A stretch of 64,000 bases of DNA from Candidatus Brocadia sp. (GCA_021646415.1 SOEU01000017.1:1-64000), one strand, 5' to 3'; shown: positions 41,747 to 51,038, counted from the stretch's first letter. Program-made: numbers and translations. The notes: a model not told the origin generated them from the sequence alone.

Positions 41747-42865
41747 TTAGTCCACGTGGGCTGAACCTTCCAGGTGTTTTTGGAGGATATCATACGAGGC
41801 ATAACACTTTCTTGCGAACTTCACATGCCAGTAATCACCTTCCTTGTTTTTCGATAATACATCGAACTTTACTTTGCATTTATAGAGATGATTAATCATT
41901 TTTTGTATGTTTTTTTCTTCCCGGAAACGGAGTACAAATTTTTCGTCAATGATTTCGCTTCGTGCCGCCTTGCTAACATTTTCATAGACAGGTTTTAATA
42001 ATACCTCACCCAACTGAGTGAAAATTTCCGGTTTTAATGAATGCGCATGCTCGTGGATGAATATGGCCGCGCGAATAATCCGATGGGTAAAAAATTCTGA
42101 TGCCATCTCCGCCATCAACGGGGCAGTGACACGAATATCACGCAGACAAGAGCTTAAGGTCACGTACTTGAGAATCTTTTCAGCGGGATGAGTTGGTTTC
42201 ATTACGATTCCTTCACATCCCGTCTCGTCCAACTCTTTAATAACCTTTTTCAATGCGGGAATGTCCGATGCTGAAAACCTTCCAAACCTCTTCACGGTGG
42301 GTATATGATAAGTATCAAAAATTTCGTATCGCTTATCAACGGGGATTTTATGAGGCTTGTTCATTAGCATTAAATCAAAAGCAAAAAATCGGATGTCTTC
42401 CTTTACATAAGGGGGATGTTCGATGTTATAAGGATTATCGGGTCCGGCGAATTCGCCGCAAATGACCAGTCCCGGATTTTCATCGAATATCTTTTTTGCA
42501 TCTAAAAAATCCACAATCCGATCCGTCGAAAACGGGCAGATATATGCGCCACGTGAAAAGACTATGATACGGCCCTGAATACGTGCAATCCTGACGTTAT
42601 AACCATCGACTTTTTCTTCGATATAAAAGGGTTGAGTATAGGCATTGCGGATACCGTTTTCCAGATGCAATATTCGAGCAATACTTGGGAAATCAAAAAT
42701 GATACCTTCCTGAGTAACGATCGATCCCCTTCTCAGTGTGTCAATTTTTTTCGTTACCCGATAATAGTCAATACCATCGAATTCATCGTGGATAGCATCG
42801 TGCTTTGCAATTGATTCCTGCCACATGGACTCTGAAATACCGACCTGTTTAACGATATCATGCAT
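41747..42865 (-). CDS. ATP-dependent RNA ligase (archaeal Rnl3-like)
   Basis: 372 residues. The nucleotidyl-transfer motif EEKVDGYNVRIARI near 82-90 has the lysine that takes AMP; further motifs VICGEFAG, DIRFFAFDLML and CEGIVMKPT follow in order. The C-terminal helical domain (FFTHRIIRAAIFIHEHAHSL...) is that of the Rnl3/Pab1020-type RNA ligases, which circularise or seal 5'-phosphate/3'-hydroxyl RNA. Such ligases are usual in archaea and scattered in bacteria. It converges on the gene for its partner protein. ATG start. Confidence 0.93.
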   Translation of the reverse strand: MHDIVKQVGISESMWQESIAKHDAIHDEFDGIDYYRVTKKIDTLRRGSIVTQEGIIFDFPSIARILHLENGIRNAYTQPFYIEEKVDGYNVRIARIQGRIIVFSRGAYICPFSTDRIVDFLDAKKIFDENPGLVICGEFAGPDNPYNIEHPPYVKEDIRFFAFDLMLMNKPHKIPVDKRYEIFDTYHIPTVKRFGRFSASDIPALKKVIKELDETGCEGIVMKPTHPAEKILKYVTLSSCLRDIRVTAPLMAEMASEFFTHRIIRAAIFIHEHAHSLKPEIFTQLGEVLLKPVYENVSKAARSEIIDEKFVLRFREEKNIQKMINHLYKCKVKFDVLSKNKEGDYWHVKFARKCYASYDILQKHLEGSAHVD

Positions 42866-43058
42866 AGGTGTTGTCTTTCTTTAAATATAATATATATTAA
42901 TTGTGTCGGATTTGATATGATGTTACATAAACCGGTTCCCTGATTTCAAGACAAAACTGAATTGCAGGTGAGTGCCTATCACGCTGTTCATAATACAATT
43001 CTATGTATAACTCCTATATCTGTAAAGGTTAAACGTAAGATGCGATCTGTTTTTAGTA

Positions 43059-43087
43059 TTGACTTCCAAAAGACATAATCGTATAAT
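43059..43087 (+). promoter_or_regulatory. Promoter for the TrkA-N/DHH gene
   Basis: TTGACT (43059-43064) and TATAAT (43082-43087) with a 17-bp spacer, 54 bp before the start codon. It lies in the divergent space shared with the RNA ligase gene. Confidence 0.75.
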
Positions 43088-43141
43088 GTAATGCCATTTT
43101 AATTATAACTGAAAATTCAGGTTTCATGTAAGGATGTAACA

Positions 43142-44614
43142 ATGTATATAATTTTTGGTTGTGATGATGTCGGCGGTGCGCTGGCCAGAAATTTAAGTAA
43201 ATCCGGCGAGGAGATACTTTTAATAGATAATGACGAAACCACTTTAGCAGGGCTGAAAGCCCCCAACCTTCGTACTGTCCTGGCGGATGTTCATACATTG
43301 GACTTTGACTTGTTATCAGCAAAAGATGCTATCGCCTTCATCCTCCTGCAAAAAAAATTTGAAGATAACCTGGCCCTGGCAAAGCGCATCAAGAAGTTAT
43401 TTCCGGACAAATTTATCTTATCAAGGGCAACCGATGAGAAAGAAGACTCTGAATTATTAGGTAATGGCGTAGACCAAACTATTCAAACAGTTAGAATCAT
43501 TACGAACGCAATCTTGTGTGAGCTGGAAACAGCAAAATTAAAAAGGTCGGTTTTTCATTTGGTTAGTATTATCAAGGAAGCGACAGGTAAAGGGTTAGCG
43601 ATTTTTCTACAGGATAATCCCGACCCGGATGCAATTGCCTCAGGATTTGCGCTAAAGCGCATTGCTGAAAAATATGATATCAAATCCAATATTTATTATG
43701 GAGGAAATATTGGACATCAGCAAAATAAGACGTTGGTCAATTTATTAGAAACCGATCTTGTTCGATTAAAAAATCCGGACGAGGCGCTGAGAATAATTAA
43801 TGCTGTTGATAAAGTGGCATTGATAGAGGCTTCTATTTCTTCAAAAAACAATATATTACCAACAGATATAGTTCCTAATATTGTTATTGATCATCATCAA
43901 ACAGATTTTAACCTTGTAAAAGGGGAGTTTGTTGAAATATTACCAAATATTGGTGCCACCTCTACCATCATGACAAGATATCTGCGACATCTGGATATTA
44001 TCCCCGATCCACCTCTTGCTACGGCGCTTCGTTATGGAATCAGGGTGGATACGTGTGGATTTACCAGAAATACGACCACCGAGGACCTTGAAGCGGCGGC
44101 TTACCTCTCGCCATTGCTGGATGTTGGTCTGTTGAACCAAATTGAAAATCCTCCCATGAGTGCGGAAACTATCGACATTATTGGAAGGACCATACGAAAC
44201 CGTGAGGTCAGAGGTTCTTATCTGATATCCTTTGTGGAATTTATAACCGATCGGGATGCACTACCACAGGCAGCCGAATTAATGTTGCAGATGGAAGGTG
44301 TTTCTACCGTTCTTGTTTTTGGGATTGACAAAGACAAGGTTCAGTTATCGGCCAGAAGCGTGGATACAAGAATTAATCTTGCTTTCTTATTGCAAAAAGC
44401 ATTTGGGTTTATGAATGCCGGTGGACATGCTACTATGGCTGCGGGAAGCATTGACCTTGGCATTTTTGGGGATGTAACCGATAAAAAATCGCTTTTGAGA
44501 ATTACCTTTGATGCCGTTAGAAAAAAGTTTTTCTCTGCAGTAGGGATAGATATAGAAAAGCGGGAAATACCGGATGAGTTAGAATTAATGGTTAGCAACA
44601 GTACAAAGAATTAG
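43142..44614 (+). CDS. TrkA-N (RCK-like) plus DHH/DHHA1 phosphoesterase
   Basis: 490 residues in three parts: a Rossmann TrkA-N domain (MYIIFGCDDVGGALARNLSK, LLIDNDE), a DHH phosphoesterase with FLQDNPDPDAIASGFALK near 158 and NIVIDHHQTDF near 249, and a DHHA1 domain ending in MNAGGHATMAAGSI near 425. DHH-DHHA1 enzymes cleave short RNA or cyclic dinucleotides such as c-di-AMP/pApA, and RCK domains bind nucleotides or c-di-AMP in potassium transport control. Metal ligands are intact. The role here, nucleotide turnover linked to an RCK sensor, is inferred. Confidence 0.88.
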   Translation: MYIIFGCDDVGGALARNLSKSGEEILLIDNDETTLAGLKAPNLRTVLADVHTLDFDLLSAKDAIAFILLQKKFEDNLALAKRIKKLFPDKFILSRATDEKEDSELLGNGVDQTIQTVRIITNAILCELETAKLKRSVFHLVSIIKEATGKGLAIFLQDNPDPDAIASGFALKRIAEKYDIKSNIYYGGNIGHQQNKTLVNLLETDLVRLKNPDEALRIINAVDKVALIEASISSKNNILPTDIVPNIVIDHHQTDFNLVKGEFVEILPNIGATSTIMTRYLRHLDIIPDPPLATALRYGIRVDTCGFTRNTTTEDLEAAAYLSPLLDVGLLNQIENPPMSAETIDIIGRTIRNREVRGSYLISFVEFITDRDALPQAAELMLQMEGVSTVLVFGIDKDKVQLSARSVDTRINLAFLLQKAFGFMNAGGHATMAAGSIDLGIFGDVTDKKSLLRITFDAVRKKFFSAVGIDIEKREIPDELELMVSNSTKN

Positions 44615-44653
44615 CCGTAATAACTATTTATTATTATAGAAGGAGAAGGAATT

Positions 44654-45652
44654 ATGGGAAGAGGGGTTTTGGGGGTAGGTTTAGTAAGTCTTACAATTTT
44701 TTTGAGTTCTTGTGTTGCCACCCAAACACAAGTAAAGGAAGCAAGGGAGCCAGAAGTAACGGTAGAAATGAAGGCAAAACCTTATGAGGAAGAAGAGAAG
44801 GCGGGAGCACCTGTTCCTGTACCAGTAGAACCATCTGTCCCAGAAACTCCAAAGGCCGCTGAGCCAGAATCTCCGAAAGTAGAAGAGCCAGAGGTTACCG
44901 TACCCGAAGTTCCAGAAGTTCCGGAAGTAGAGGCGCCAGAGGTGCCAGAGGTTACTGTACCAGAAGTTCCTGAAGCTCCGGAAGTAGAGGCGCCAGAGGT
45001 GCCAGAAGTTACTGTACCCGAAGTTCCAGAAGCTCCGGAAATAGAGGCGCCGGAGGTGCCAGAGGTTACCGTACCCGAAGTTCCAGAAGTTCCGGAAGTA
45101 GAGGCGCCAGAAGGTGCTGTGCCAGTAGTTCCAGCTCCTGAAACTATTGAACCGCCGGCAGAAGAGGTAAAACCTGCGGAACCTTCCAAAGAGCCAGAAG
45201 AAGAAAAGGCAGAGGCATTACCATTAGAAAAAGAAGAATCCAAGGCAGAGGGATTACATCAATGTGCCACTTGTAATAAAGAGGTCGGGGAAGGACATAT
45301 TTGTGGTCTTACAACTTATTGTCCGCAGTGCAAGGAAGAGGTGGGCACTGGCCATATTTGTGATTTAACCTTCTTTTGCCAAGATTGTAAAAAAGAAGTT
45401 GGAGATGGTCATATCTGTGCAGTAACGACTTTTTGTTCGAATTGCGAAGAAGAAGTTGGGCCTGGTCACATCTGTGATGTAACCTATTTTTGTTATGATT
45501 GCGAGAAAGAAGTCGGAGATGAGCACATTTGCGGTGTCACCAATTTTTGTTTCACATGTAAGGCAGAAGCTGGAGAAGGACATGAATGCGGAAGGACTTA
45601 CTTCTGTTTTGATTGTGAAAAGGAAGTGCCAAAGGATCATAAGCACGAATAG
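44654..45652 (+). CDS. Lipoprotein with Pro/Glu/Val repeats and seven CxxC...HxC units
   Basis: 332 residues. Signal peptide with lipobox FLSSC (lipid Cys near 23). Residues ~80-155 hold four 19-residue P-E-V-rich repeats ([19 protein letters not shown] type), likely an extended envelope-spanning rod. From ~204 to the end there are seven tandem 19-residue units of the form CxxCxxEVGxGHICxxTxF, each with three Cys and a His, suited to metal (Zn or Fe) binding; the seventh is shortened ([15 protein letters not shown]). GAAGGAGAAGG precedes the ATG. I know of no characterised homologue. Outer-membrane or periplasmic location is likely. Confidence 0.88.
   Translation: MGRGVLGVGLVSLTIFLSSCVATQTQVKEAREPEVTVEMKAKPYEEEEKAGAPVPVPVEPSVPETPKAAEPESPKVEEPEVTVPEVPEVPEVEAPEVPEVTVPEVPEAPEVEAPEVPEVTVPEVPEAPEIEAPEVPEVTVPEVPEVPEVEAPEGAVPVVPAPETIEPPAEEVKPAEPSKEPEEEKAEALPLEKEESKAEGLHQCATCNKEVGEGHICGLTTYCPQCKEEVGTGHICDLTFFCQDCKKEVGDGHICAVTTFCSNCEEEVGPGHICDVTYFCYDCEKEVGDEHICGVTNFCFTCKAEAGEGHECGRTYFCFDCEKEVPKDHKHE
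44891..45118 (+). repeat. 57-bp tandem repeat, four copies
   Basis: Copies begin at 44891, 44948, 45005 and 45062 with GAGGTTACYGTACC or GAAGTTACTGTACC. They encode the 19-residue P-E-V repeats of the lipoprotein and are nearly identical at DNA level, so recent copy-number change is likely. Confidence 0.85.
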
Positions 45653-45691
45653 ACTACAAAGTAATTATTTTTGTTTATCCAAGGATAAATT

Positions 45692-45728
45692 GAAAAAGGC
45701 ATGTTTGTGAATCAAACATGCCTTTTTT
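45692..45728 (+). terminator. Rho-independent terminator
   Basis: AAAAAGGCATGTTTG and CAAACATGCCTTTTTT form a 15-bp stem around TGAAT, followed by T-rich DNA, 40 bp after the lipoprotein stop. Confidence 0.88.
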
Positions 45729-45852
45729 GTTTCGTGATATTTTCAACGAGTGAAGTGCCATTTCGCTCCCCATCAAAAATTATTAGAAATGAATTTACAA
45801 GTAACATAGTTCGCTTTCCATGATCTGCAAAATTCTAAGTCTGTAATGTATT

Positions 45853-46908
45853 CTATCGAATTCCATCAACTTCTCCGTAGGAGAGGTGCCAGTTTGATGC
45901 TTCCATAATATAATTGCGGTCTATCTCATCATTTATAAGCACGCAGGCTATTTGCAAAGGTTTAATGTCTTTATGCCTTCTAAACCCGGCCACCAGCAAG
46001 TCTTTTTCCATGACGTCACCTTTTACAAGACCACAAAGTGAGAAATCAACGTCATATGCAATAAAGATCTTTAAGGCTCTTGCCAAAAGAGCGTTTGTTG
46101 CTTCTTCCCTTGAAAAGATGTCTATTATAGAGCCCACAGTTGCATCATTCCGGACTTCTACCCGCAACACAATATATCCGTAAATTTCTGTCCCTTGTTT
46201 AGCTAAAAAGATTTTAAATCCCTTGTCCTTATACCTCCAGTTCAGGTAGTCTTTGTTCCTTATAATGGTAATGCCGAAACGTTCTTTGATCCTATCCCAG
46301 AGTGCGTTTGCCCTGTCGTCGAAGTCGTAGATTTCTTCTGTTTGGTATCTATTGTCTTCTTGTATCAAAAGAGAGAAAAACATCTGGCTTAGCCTGTGGA
46401 TAATATTGAGCATGAAGGAAGGGATATTGGGGAACCTCCGTTTCATTGCACTTCTCAAACTCAATCTTTTAAAAAGCTGAACAAATTCTCCAAGATTTTG
46501 ATATCCAAGAAATTTCTTCCCGATCAGGTATGCCCTTTCATTAGGGAATCCAAAACCGAATAAGGGCTTGATATTAGTTGCAAGGTGGTATTTATAGAGT
46601 TCATAAAGAAACTTTATCCCCATCTTTTCAGTCGGGTCAAGCATCGTGTCAATTGCCTGGCCGCTTTTTACGGTTTTGTTTTTATATTTTACTTCAAAAG
46701 GCATGCTTGCGAAGTGACCGACAATTCTGCCGTCCTTCTCTAAAACCGTAATCCAGTCAGCAGGCGCTGTTATAGCAGGGTTTTTCTTGTACTTCCATTC
46801 CCATTCTTCAGGGGTCATCGAACTATCAAAAACCCTGTTAAAGAGATCGATTATAGACTTTTCGTCTCCTTCTCTATAAGGTCTGGCTTTAATATTTGTG
46901 TCTGCCAA
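45853..46908 (-). CDS. GNAT-family N-acetyltransferase-like protein
   Basis: 351 residues. The N-terminal GNAT pattern is visible: IKARPYREGDEKSIIDLFNR, WEWKYKKNP, WITVLEKDGRIVGHFASMPF, and a turn with YELYKYH...KPLFGFGFPNERAY where the acetyl-CoA loop falls. The second half (GITIIRNKDYLNWRYKDKGF, YGYIVLRVE, FLAKQGT) repeats the fold and resembles FemAB/GNAT-type double domains. Substrate unknown. ATG start at 46908 with the AGTAAGT leader; its own transcription unit. Downstream spacer 45729-45852 carries no gene. Confidence 0.78.
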   Translation of the reverse strand: MADTNIKARPYREGDEKSIIDLFNRVFDSSMTPEEWEWKYKKNPAITAPADWITVLEKDGRIVGHFASMPFEVKYKNKTVKSGQAIDTMLDPTEKMGIKFLYELYKYHLATNIKPLFGFGFPNERAYLIGKKFLGYQNLGEFVQLFKRLSLRSAMKRRFPNIPSFMLNIIHRLSQMFFSLLIQEDNRYQTEEIYDFDDRANALWDRIKERFGITIIRNKDYLNWRYKDKGFKIFLAKQGTEIYGYIVLRVEVRNDATVGSIIDIFSREEATNALLARALKIFIAYDVDFSLCGLVKGDVMEKDLLVAGFRRHKDIKPLQIACVLINDEIDRNYIMEASNWHLSYGEVDGIR

Positions 46909-46929
46909 CTTACTTACTCCGTAAGTCTT

Positions 46930-47236
46930 TTATACGCGTAGATTTTGTGAAAGTAAGCGGTTTTTTGTCTTTTTACAGATGTAAACCAGAAACAAGTTGG
47001 TAGGTACCTCAATCAAGACGCCGACTACAGTTGCAAGTGGGGAACCGAAGGCAAGTCCAAAAAGTATTGTGAAAGTGGCAATAAAAATTTCAAAATGATT
47101 ATTTCAACATATTATAGCAGACAGAGCTGCATCTACATAAGTAAATTTTAATGCTTTGGTAAAAATATACGTTATCCAGAAAATTAGATTTGTCTGAATA
47201 AATATGGTAAATGGTTTAATCGTCCAGTTGGAAAAA
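46930..47236 (-). pseudogene. ACR3-type arsenite permease, C-terminal fragment
   Basis: Minus-strand translation gives NWTIKPFT, IQTNLIFWITYIFTKALKF, TYVDAALSAII, then a TGA where the family has GASNHFE, then NHFEIFIATFTILFGLAFGS and PLATVVGVLIEVPTNLFLVY. These are the last two membrane helices of ACR3 arsenite efflux pumps, with the middle of the protein missing before them. The fragment fills most of the 46909-47329 spacer between the FabF and GNAT genes. Confidence 0.7.
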
Positions 47237-47329
47237 GTGTTAACCAACAGGCCTGATTGATTTATTAGTCTTCAAGACCTCAGCAAAATCAATTTTTACC
47301 ATAAGAGGTTAATGATAAATGATTCTTCT

Positions 47330-48562
47330 CTATGAAAACTTTTTTAGGACAATGACTGCATTGTTTCCGCCAAAACCAAATGAGTTAGAAAGGGTTATAT
47401 AAATATTTGCCTGTCGTGCAGTATTAGGCACATAATCAAGGTCACATTGCGGGTCGGATTCCTCATAGTTTATCGTGGGTGGGATTATAGATTCTTTAAT
47501 AGCCAAGGCACAGGTTATTACCTCTATTGCGCCAGATGCTCCAAGTGTGTGCCCAATCATTGACTTTGTAGAACTGATTGGAATGGAGTAGGCTTTTTCC
47601 CTAAAAACCCTTTTTATTGAGTCCGTTTCAACGCTATCATTGAGTATTGTGGCTGTTCCATGTGCGTTGATATAGTTTACGTCACCTGAAGAAATTTGTG
47701 CGTCTTTCAGTGCTCTTTCAATAGCCTTTACCTCACCATCAATGTGAGGAAATGTTAAATGATATGCGTCATTCGTCGAACCATAACCAAGAATTTCACC
47801 ATAAATCGGTGCAGACCTTTCCCGGGCGCTGCCAAGTTCCTCAAGTACCATTATACCAGCCCCTTCCCCGATGACAATGCCGTCTCTATTTTTACTAAAA
47901 GGTTTACAGGCCCTCTGCGGACAATCATTTTGGCGGGAGAGTATTCTCATTTTGTGCCACGCTGCAAAAAAGACTGGTGTAAGAGGTGCATCCACGCCTC
48001 CCGCTACCATTGCTCTTGCATACCCGTCACGAATTATTCTGTATGCCTCTCCAACGGCGTTTGCTCCAGATGCACATGCAGTAGAGATCGTATAATTGGG
48101 GCCCATGAGGCCAAAGTGCCTGGCGATGTGGCATGCACCGGCGTTAGATATTACCTTGACAATTGACATTGGGTCGACAAACTTATAACCTCTGGTAAAG
48201 AGGTCTTCGGCTGCTTTTTCCTGAGAAGAAAGACCTCCGATACTTGTGCCAAGTATCACGCCAATGTCATCTCCCATCCCTTTTTTTATCTCGAGATTGC
48301 TTTTGCTGACTGCCTGATAAGCGGCAGCGAGAGCAAATTGAGAAAACCTGTCCATCCTATCCATTTTATCATCGGTAAAAAAGTTATCAGGAGTGAAATC
48401 AGCGACTTCTCCCGCTATCTTTACCGGGAAATTTTCTCTGTGAAATCGTGTAATATTTTTTATGCCGGATTTGCCCTCAGCGATTGCGCTCCAAAAGTCT
48501 TTTATGCATGTACCAAGAGGTGTAATTGCTCCCATTCCTGTTATAACAACCCTTTTTTTCAT
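47330..48562 (-). CDS. fabF: Beta-ketoacyl-ACP synthase II (FabF-like)
   Basis: 410 residues. Condenses acyl-ACP with malonyl-ACP in fatty-acid chain extension. Active-site Cys in STACASGANAVGEAY near 162; catalytic His in INAHGTATILND near 298 and MIGHTLGASGAIE near 336; the C-terminal SNSFGFGGNNAV loop is present. It overlaps the ACP gene upstream by four bases, forming an acpP-fabF pair. Anammox bacteria hold several FabF/ACP pairs, some tied to ladderane lipids; whether this pair is one of those cannot be told from sequence. ATG start. Confidence 0.94.
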   Translation of the reverse strand: MKKRVVITGMGAITPLGTCIKDFWSAIAEGKSGIKNITRFHRENFPVKIAGEVADFTPDNFFTDDKMDRMDRFSQFALAAAYQAVSKSNLEIKKGMGDDIGVILGTSIGGLSSQEKAAEDLFTRGYKFVDPMSIVKVISNAGACHIARHFGLMGPNYTISTACASGANAVGEAYRIIRDGYARAMVAGGVDAPLTPVFFAAWHKMRILSRQNDCPQRACKPFSKNRDGIVIGEGAGIMVLEELGSARERSAPIYGEILGYGSTNDAYHLTFPHIDGEVKAIERALKDAQISSGDVNYINAHGTATILNDSVETDSIKRVFREKAYSIPISSTKSMIGHTLGASGAIEVITCALAIKESIIPPTINYEESDPQCDLDYVPNTARQANIYITLSNSFGFGGNNAVIVLKKFS

Positions 48563-48813
48563 TTGTTGCCCTTTATGTGCTTTTTTACTAACTGTACGGC
48601 ACCAGAAAAACTATCTATCTCCGCTGTTTCTTCATCCGGGATGTTTATATTAAATTCCTCTTCAATGGCAGACAGAATACTCAGTGCAGACAGTGAATCT
48701 CCACCAAGCTCAGCAATACTTGATTCTTTTTTTATTTCCGTGTCTTTTACCTTTAAGACTCTTTTTATAATCTCCTTTACTTTCTGCTCGGCCTCACCAA
48801 ATTTCTCTTCCAT
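48559..48813 (-). CDS. acpP: Acyl carrier protein
   Basis: 84 residues; EEKFGEAEQKVKEIIKRVLK at the start, and the phosphopantetheine site GGDSLSALSILSAIEEEF with its Ser. Acidic, helical, normal ACP length. ATG start with GGAGAGATAC upstream; four-base overlap with fabF. It shuttles acyl chains to the FabF partner. It is not in the usual fabD-fabG-acpP arrangement, so probably a secondary ACP. Confidence 0.93.
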   Translation of the reverse strand: MEEKFGEAEQKVKEIIKRVLKVKDTEIKKESSIAELGGDSLSALSILSAIEEEFNINIPDEETAEIDSFSGAVQLVKKHIKGNK

Positions 48814-48962
48814 GTATCTCTCCTTCTCAATCCCTAGTTTATTCTGGTGAACTGTATTACCTTGCCCTTATTACTCACCCGTAATGTAATTTTGATGTAA
48901 CGTTAAAGCCGAAAAAAACAAATTCTCGGGAAATATTCTGTAAAACTGGTAAGACGTATTTT

Positions 48963-48991
48963 ATTATAAGCAACTGAATATTTTGTCTCAA
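48963..48991 (-). promoter_or_regulatory. Promoter for the acpP-fabF operon
   Basis: On the minus strand TTGAGA (48991-48986) and TATAAT (48968-48963) with a 17-bp spacer, about 150 bp before the ACP start. The surrounding 48814-49205 spacer shows no gene. Confidence 0.68.
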
Positions 48992-49205
48992 CGCCAAAAT
49001 AAAGATGATTTTTAAAATGGTATGGGAAAAATAAAAAGTTTAATGATTTTATCGAAAAGTAGCAATAATGAAGGAAATAAAAACTATTTTGCAGGCATAG
49101 GGAATGCTTTGTGATACTCAGGGAATTTCACTGCAAAAAAGTGACACCGGCAATATCGTGAGTGATCAATTGAATGGTAAAACTTATTTTTGTTTGCGAC
49201 GGGTA

Positions 49206-50177
49206 TTAGTAGTTACTAACCGTTCTGGCAATAATCCTGAGGATTACGAGAATCATGCCGGTGGAAAAGAAGAATATAGTTACAAAAGTAAGCGGAATGC
49301 TGGGATTGTTTTTTGTATTGACAAGGACACCCGGTACGGAATTGATGTCTGCAAAGGCAATCTTTGCTCCATGGATATCTTTTGCGTTATTTTCTCCAAT
49401 TGTCAGGAAGGTTTGTTGGTTTTCGTTGTTTTCGGCGAGAGAAATTAGTTGCACTACAGGGTAGCGATATTGCGGGGGCATGTACAAATCTGCTACGCGT
49501 ACCTGAGTACCGTTTGCATTGAATGTGTCGTTGATCTTCAGGTTGCAGGTGCGATTATCTATCTTAAGAATTACACTTGATGTAATCCATCCGTAGTCCC
49601 GCATGAGGATCTCGATGATACCATGCTGCAAAAGAACAGGTCTATTGTAGCCAAGGATGTCTGAGAATTCAATTCCACCCTTTCGAACGGTAACAAATGC
49701 CTCTATTATTTTGGGCATACCATTTGGGTAAGAACTTGTCTTAAGGTCTGTAACCTTCATTTCAACACCACCCAAATCAGTCCACTCATCTGCCACAGTT
49801 ACCGGTGGTTCCGTCGATGAGTAAAGTCCGCCGATGAGGTGGGCAACAAGAGTGATTACAAATCCAATATGTACCATCGATGCTCCATACAGGGTAACCT
49901 TCTTTACGCCTCCCTTCGCCTTTCTTATAATCGAGTCGAGGGTACATAAAAAGGTATTAATGCCGTAAAGAACACAGGCGAGAAACAACAGATAAAACCA
50001 GATGTGAATCGGTTTCTTATGATTGAAAAAAAAGGAAATATCTTCACCAGAGAGGCCAGCATATTGGCTGGGATAGAAACTCATGACGAGGCTTCCGATA
50101 ATGAGTAATCCGGTGATTGTAAATCCAGTAAGGATGCCTACTTTTTGTGACTTAAAGATATTGTAAATTTTTTTCAC
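49206..50177 (-). CDS. ResB-like cytochrome c biogenesis protein
   Basis: 323 residues with membrane segments near 14-34, 58-78, 98-120 and a last one near 295-315, and a large extracytoplasmic loop between. It follows the ResB/Ccs1 plan: early helices, a long periplasmic domain, a terminal helix. ResB/Ccs1 with CcsA forms System II, which carries haem out and attaches it to apocytochromes. The ccsA gene is 93 bp upstream on the same strand. Shorter than typical ResB, so the subtype is uncertain. ATG start. Confidence 0.8.
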   Translation of the reverse strand: MKKIYNIFKSQKVGILTGFTITGLLIIGSLVMSFYPSQYAGLSGEDISFFFNHKKPIHIWFYLLFLACVLYGINTFLCTLDSIIRKAKGGVKKVTLYGASMVHIGFVITLVAHLIGGLYSSTEPPVTVADEWTDLGGVEMKVTDLKTSSYPNGMPKIIEAFVTVRKGGIEFSDILGYNRPVLLQHGIIEILMRDYGWITSSVILKIDNRTCNLKINDTFNANGTQVRVADLYMPPQYRYPVVQLISLAENNENQQTFLTIGENNAKDIHGAKIAFADINSVPGVLVNTKNNPSIPLTFVTIFFFSTGMILVILRIIARTVSNY

Positions 50178-50270
50178 TTTGAAATTGTTTCGCGACTTCT
50201 CTATTCAGACAATGGAAAAGATGTCCTGGTTGAAAATAGTATAATTGCCGAATCTAAAATAAGATTTCAT

Positions 50271-51038
50271 TTATCTGAAGCTATGGGAACCACCGATAAA
50301 AAAACTGGTTCCTACGTATGTCATTATGAGTATTATAAATCCCACAATGGCCATAGGCGGCTTGAATCGTTTTGCCTCCTGCCAGTAATCCAGGTGCAGG
50401 CAAGTAGCGTAAAAAAACCATATAATGACAGACCAGACGACCTTTGCATCCCAGAGAAAATATGCCCCCCATGCGACATATCCCCATAAGCCCCCAAAAA
50501 TCATCGAAATGGAAAAGGTAATGAGACCATATTGAAACCCGGAGTCGATAATCTGGTCATATGGTCTTTTTTCGTTTGATGTGAAATAGCGTGCTACAGC
50601 AGCAGCCATGGCGCTAACCCACAATGCATAACAAAAGAAGGAGAGGGGGACATGTAATACATACCAAATCGTAAGCATCAGTGGCGGGGCATAGCTTAAT
50701 CCCTTCGGGAAAAGCGCGGCGGCGACGAAGAAGGCATATCCAACCCCGAACAAAGACATGCGATAGATACGGCTTTCTGTTCTGGCATAGATGAGCAGGA
50801 TAATAAAAGTTGCAGCGGCGAAGGCACTAAACGATTCGAATTTATTGGTGAGAGGAAAATACTCTATTGATATCCCACGTAACGCAATCGTCGCAATGTG
50901 AAGAAGTACGAATCCCAATAAAACAGAGAAGCGTAATTTCCATCGTGTAAATCCGAGACCCCAATAAGTTGTATAGGCAATAAAGCAAAGCCAGTATAAA
51001 CTTATCGATGTTTGGTTAAGAAATTGGGCAGTATCCAT
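50271..51038 (-). CDS. ccsA: CcsA-like haem-handling cytochrome c assembly protein
   Basis: 255 residues, about eight membrane segments. The tryptophan-rich haem-handling motif appears as WGYVAWGAYFLWDAKVVWS near 190, and conserved His residues lie in FSAFAA-preceding and VLHVPLSFFCYALW segments. Partner of ResB in System II cytochrome c maturation, which anammox cells need for their many c-type cytochromes. Its ATG overlaps the stop of the upstream PpiC gene (one base), so the three genes form an operon. Confidence 0.9.
   Translation of the reverse strand: MDTAQFLNQTSISLYWLCFIAYTTYWGLGFTRWKLRFSVLLGFVLLHIATIALRGISIEYFPLTNKFESFSAFAAATFIILLIYARTESRIYRMSLFGVGYAFFVAAALFPKGLSYAPPLMLTIWYVLHVPLSFFCYALWVSAMAAAVARYFTSNEKRPYDQIIDSGFQYGLITFSISMIFGGLWGYVAWGAYFLWDAKVVWSVIIWFFYATCLHLDYWQEAKRFKPPMAIVGFIILIMTYVGTSFFIGGSHSFR

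Noticed and set aside
44891-45118. Possible CRISPR array (evenly spaced repeats)
   Set aside because: The 57-bp units abut with no unique spacers and are in frame inside a coding region; no cas genes are near.
44782-45243. Minus-strand Ser/Gly/Thr-rich 153-codon frame
   Set aside because: It is the mirror of the P-E-V tandem repeat of the lipoprotein gene; low complexity only.
48338-48850. Plus-strand 170-codon frame
   Set aside because: Complementary to the FabF start and the ACP gene, both of which carry clear active-site motifs.
49104-49448. Plus-strand 114-codon frame
   Set aside because: It lies mostly over the 3' end of the ResB-like gene, whose membrane protein pattern is far more convincing.
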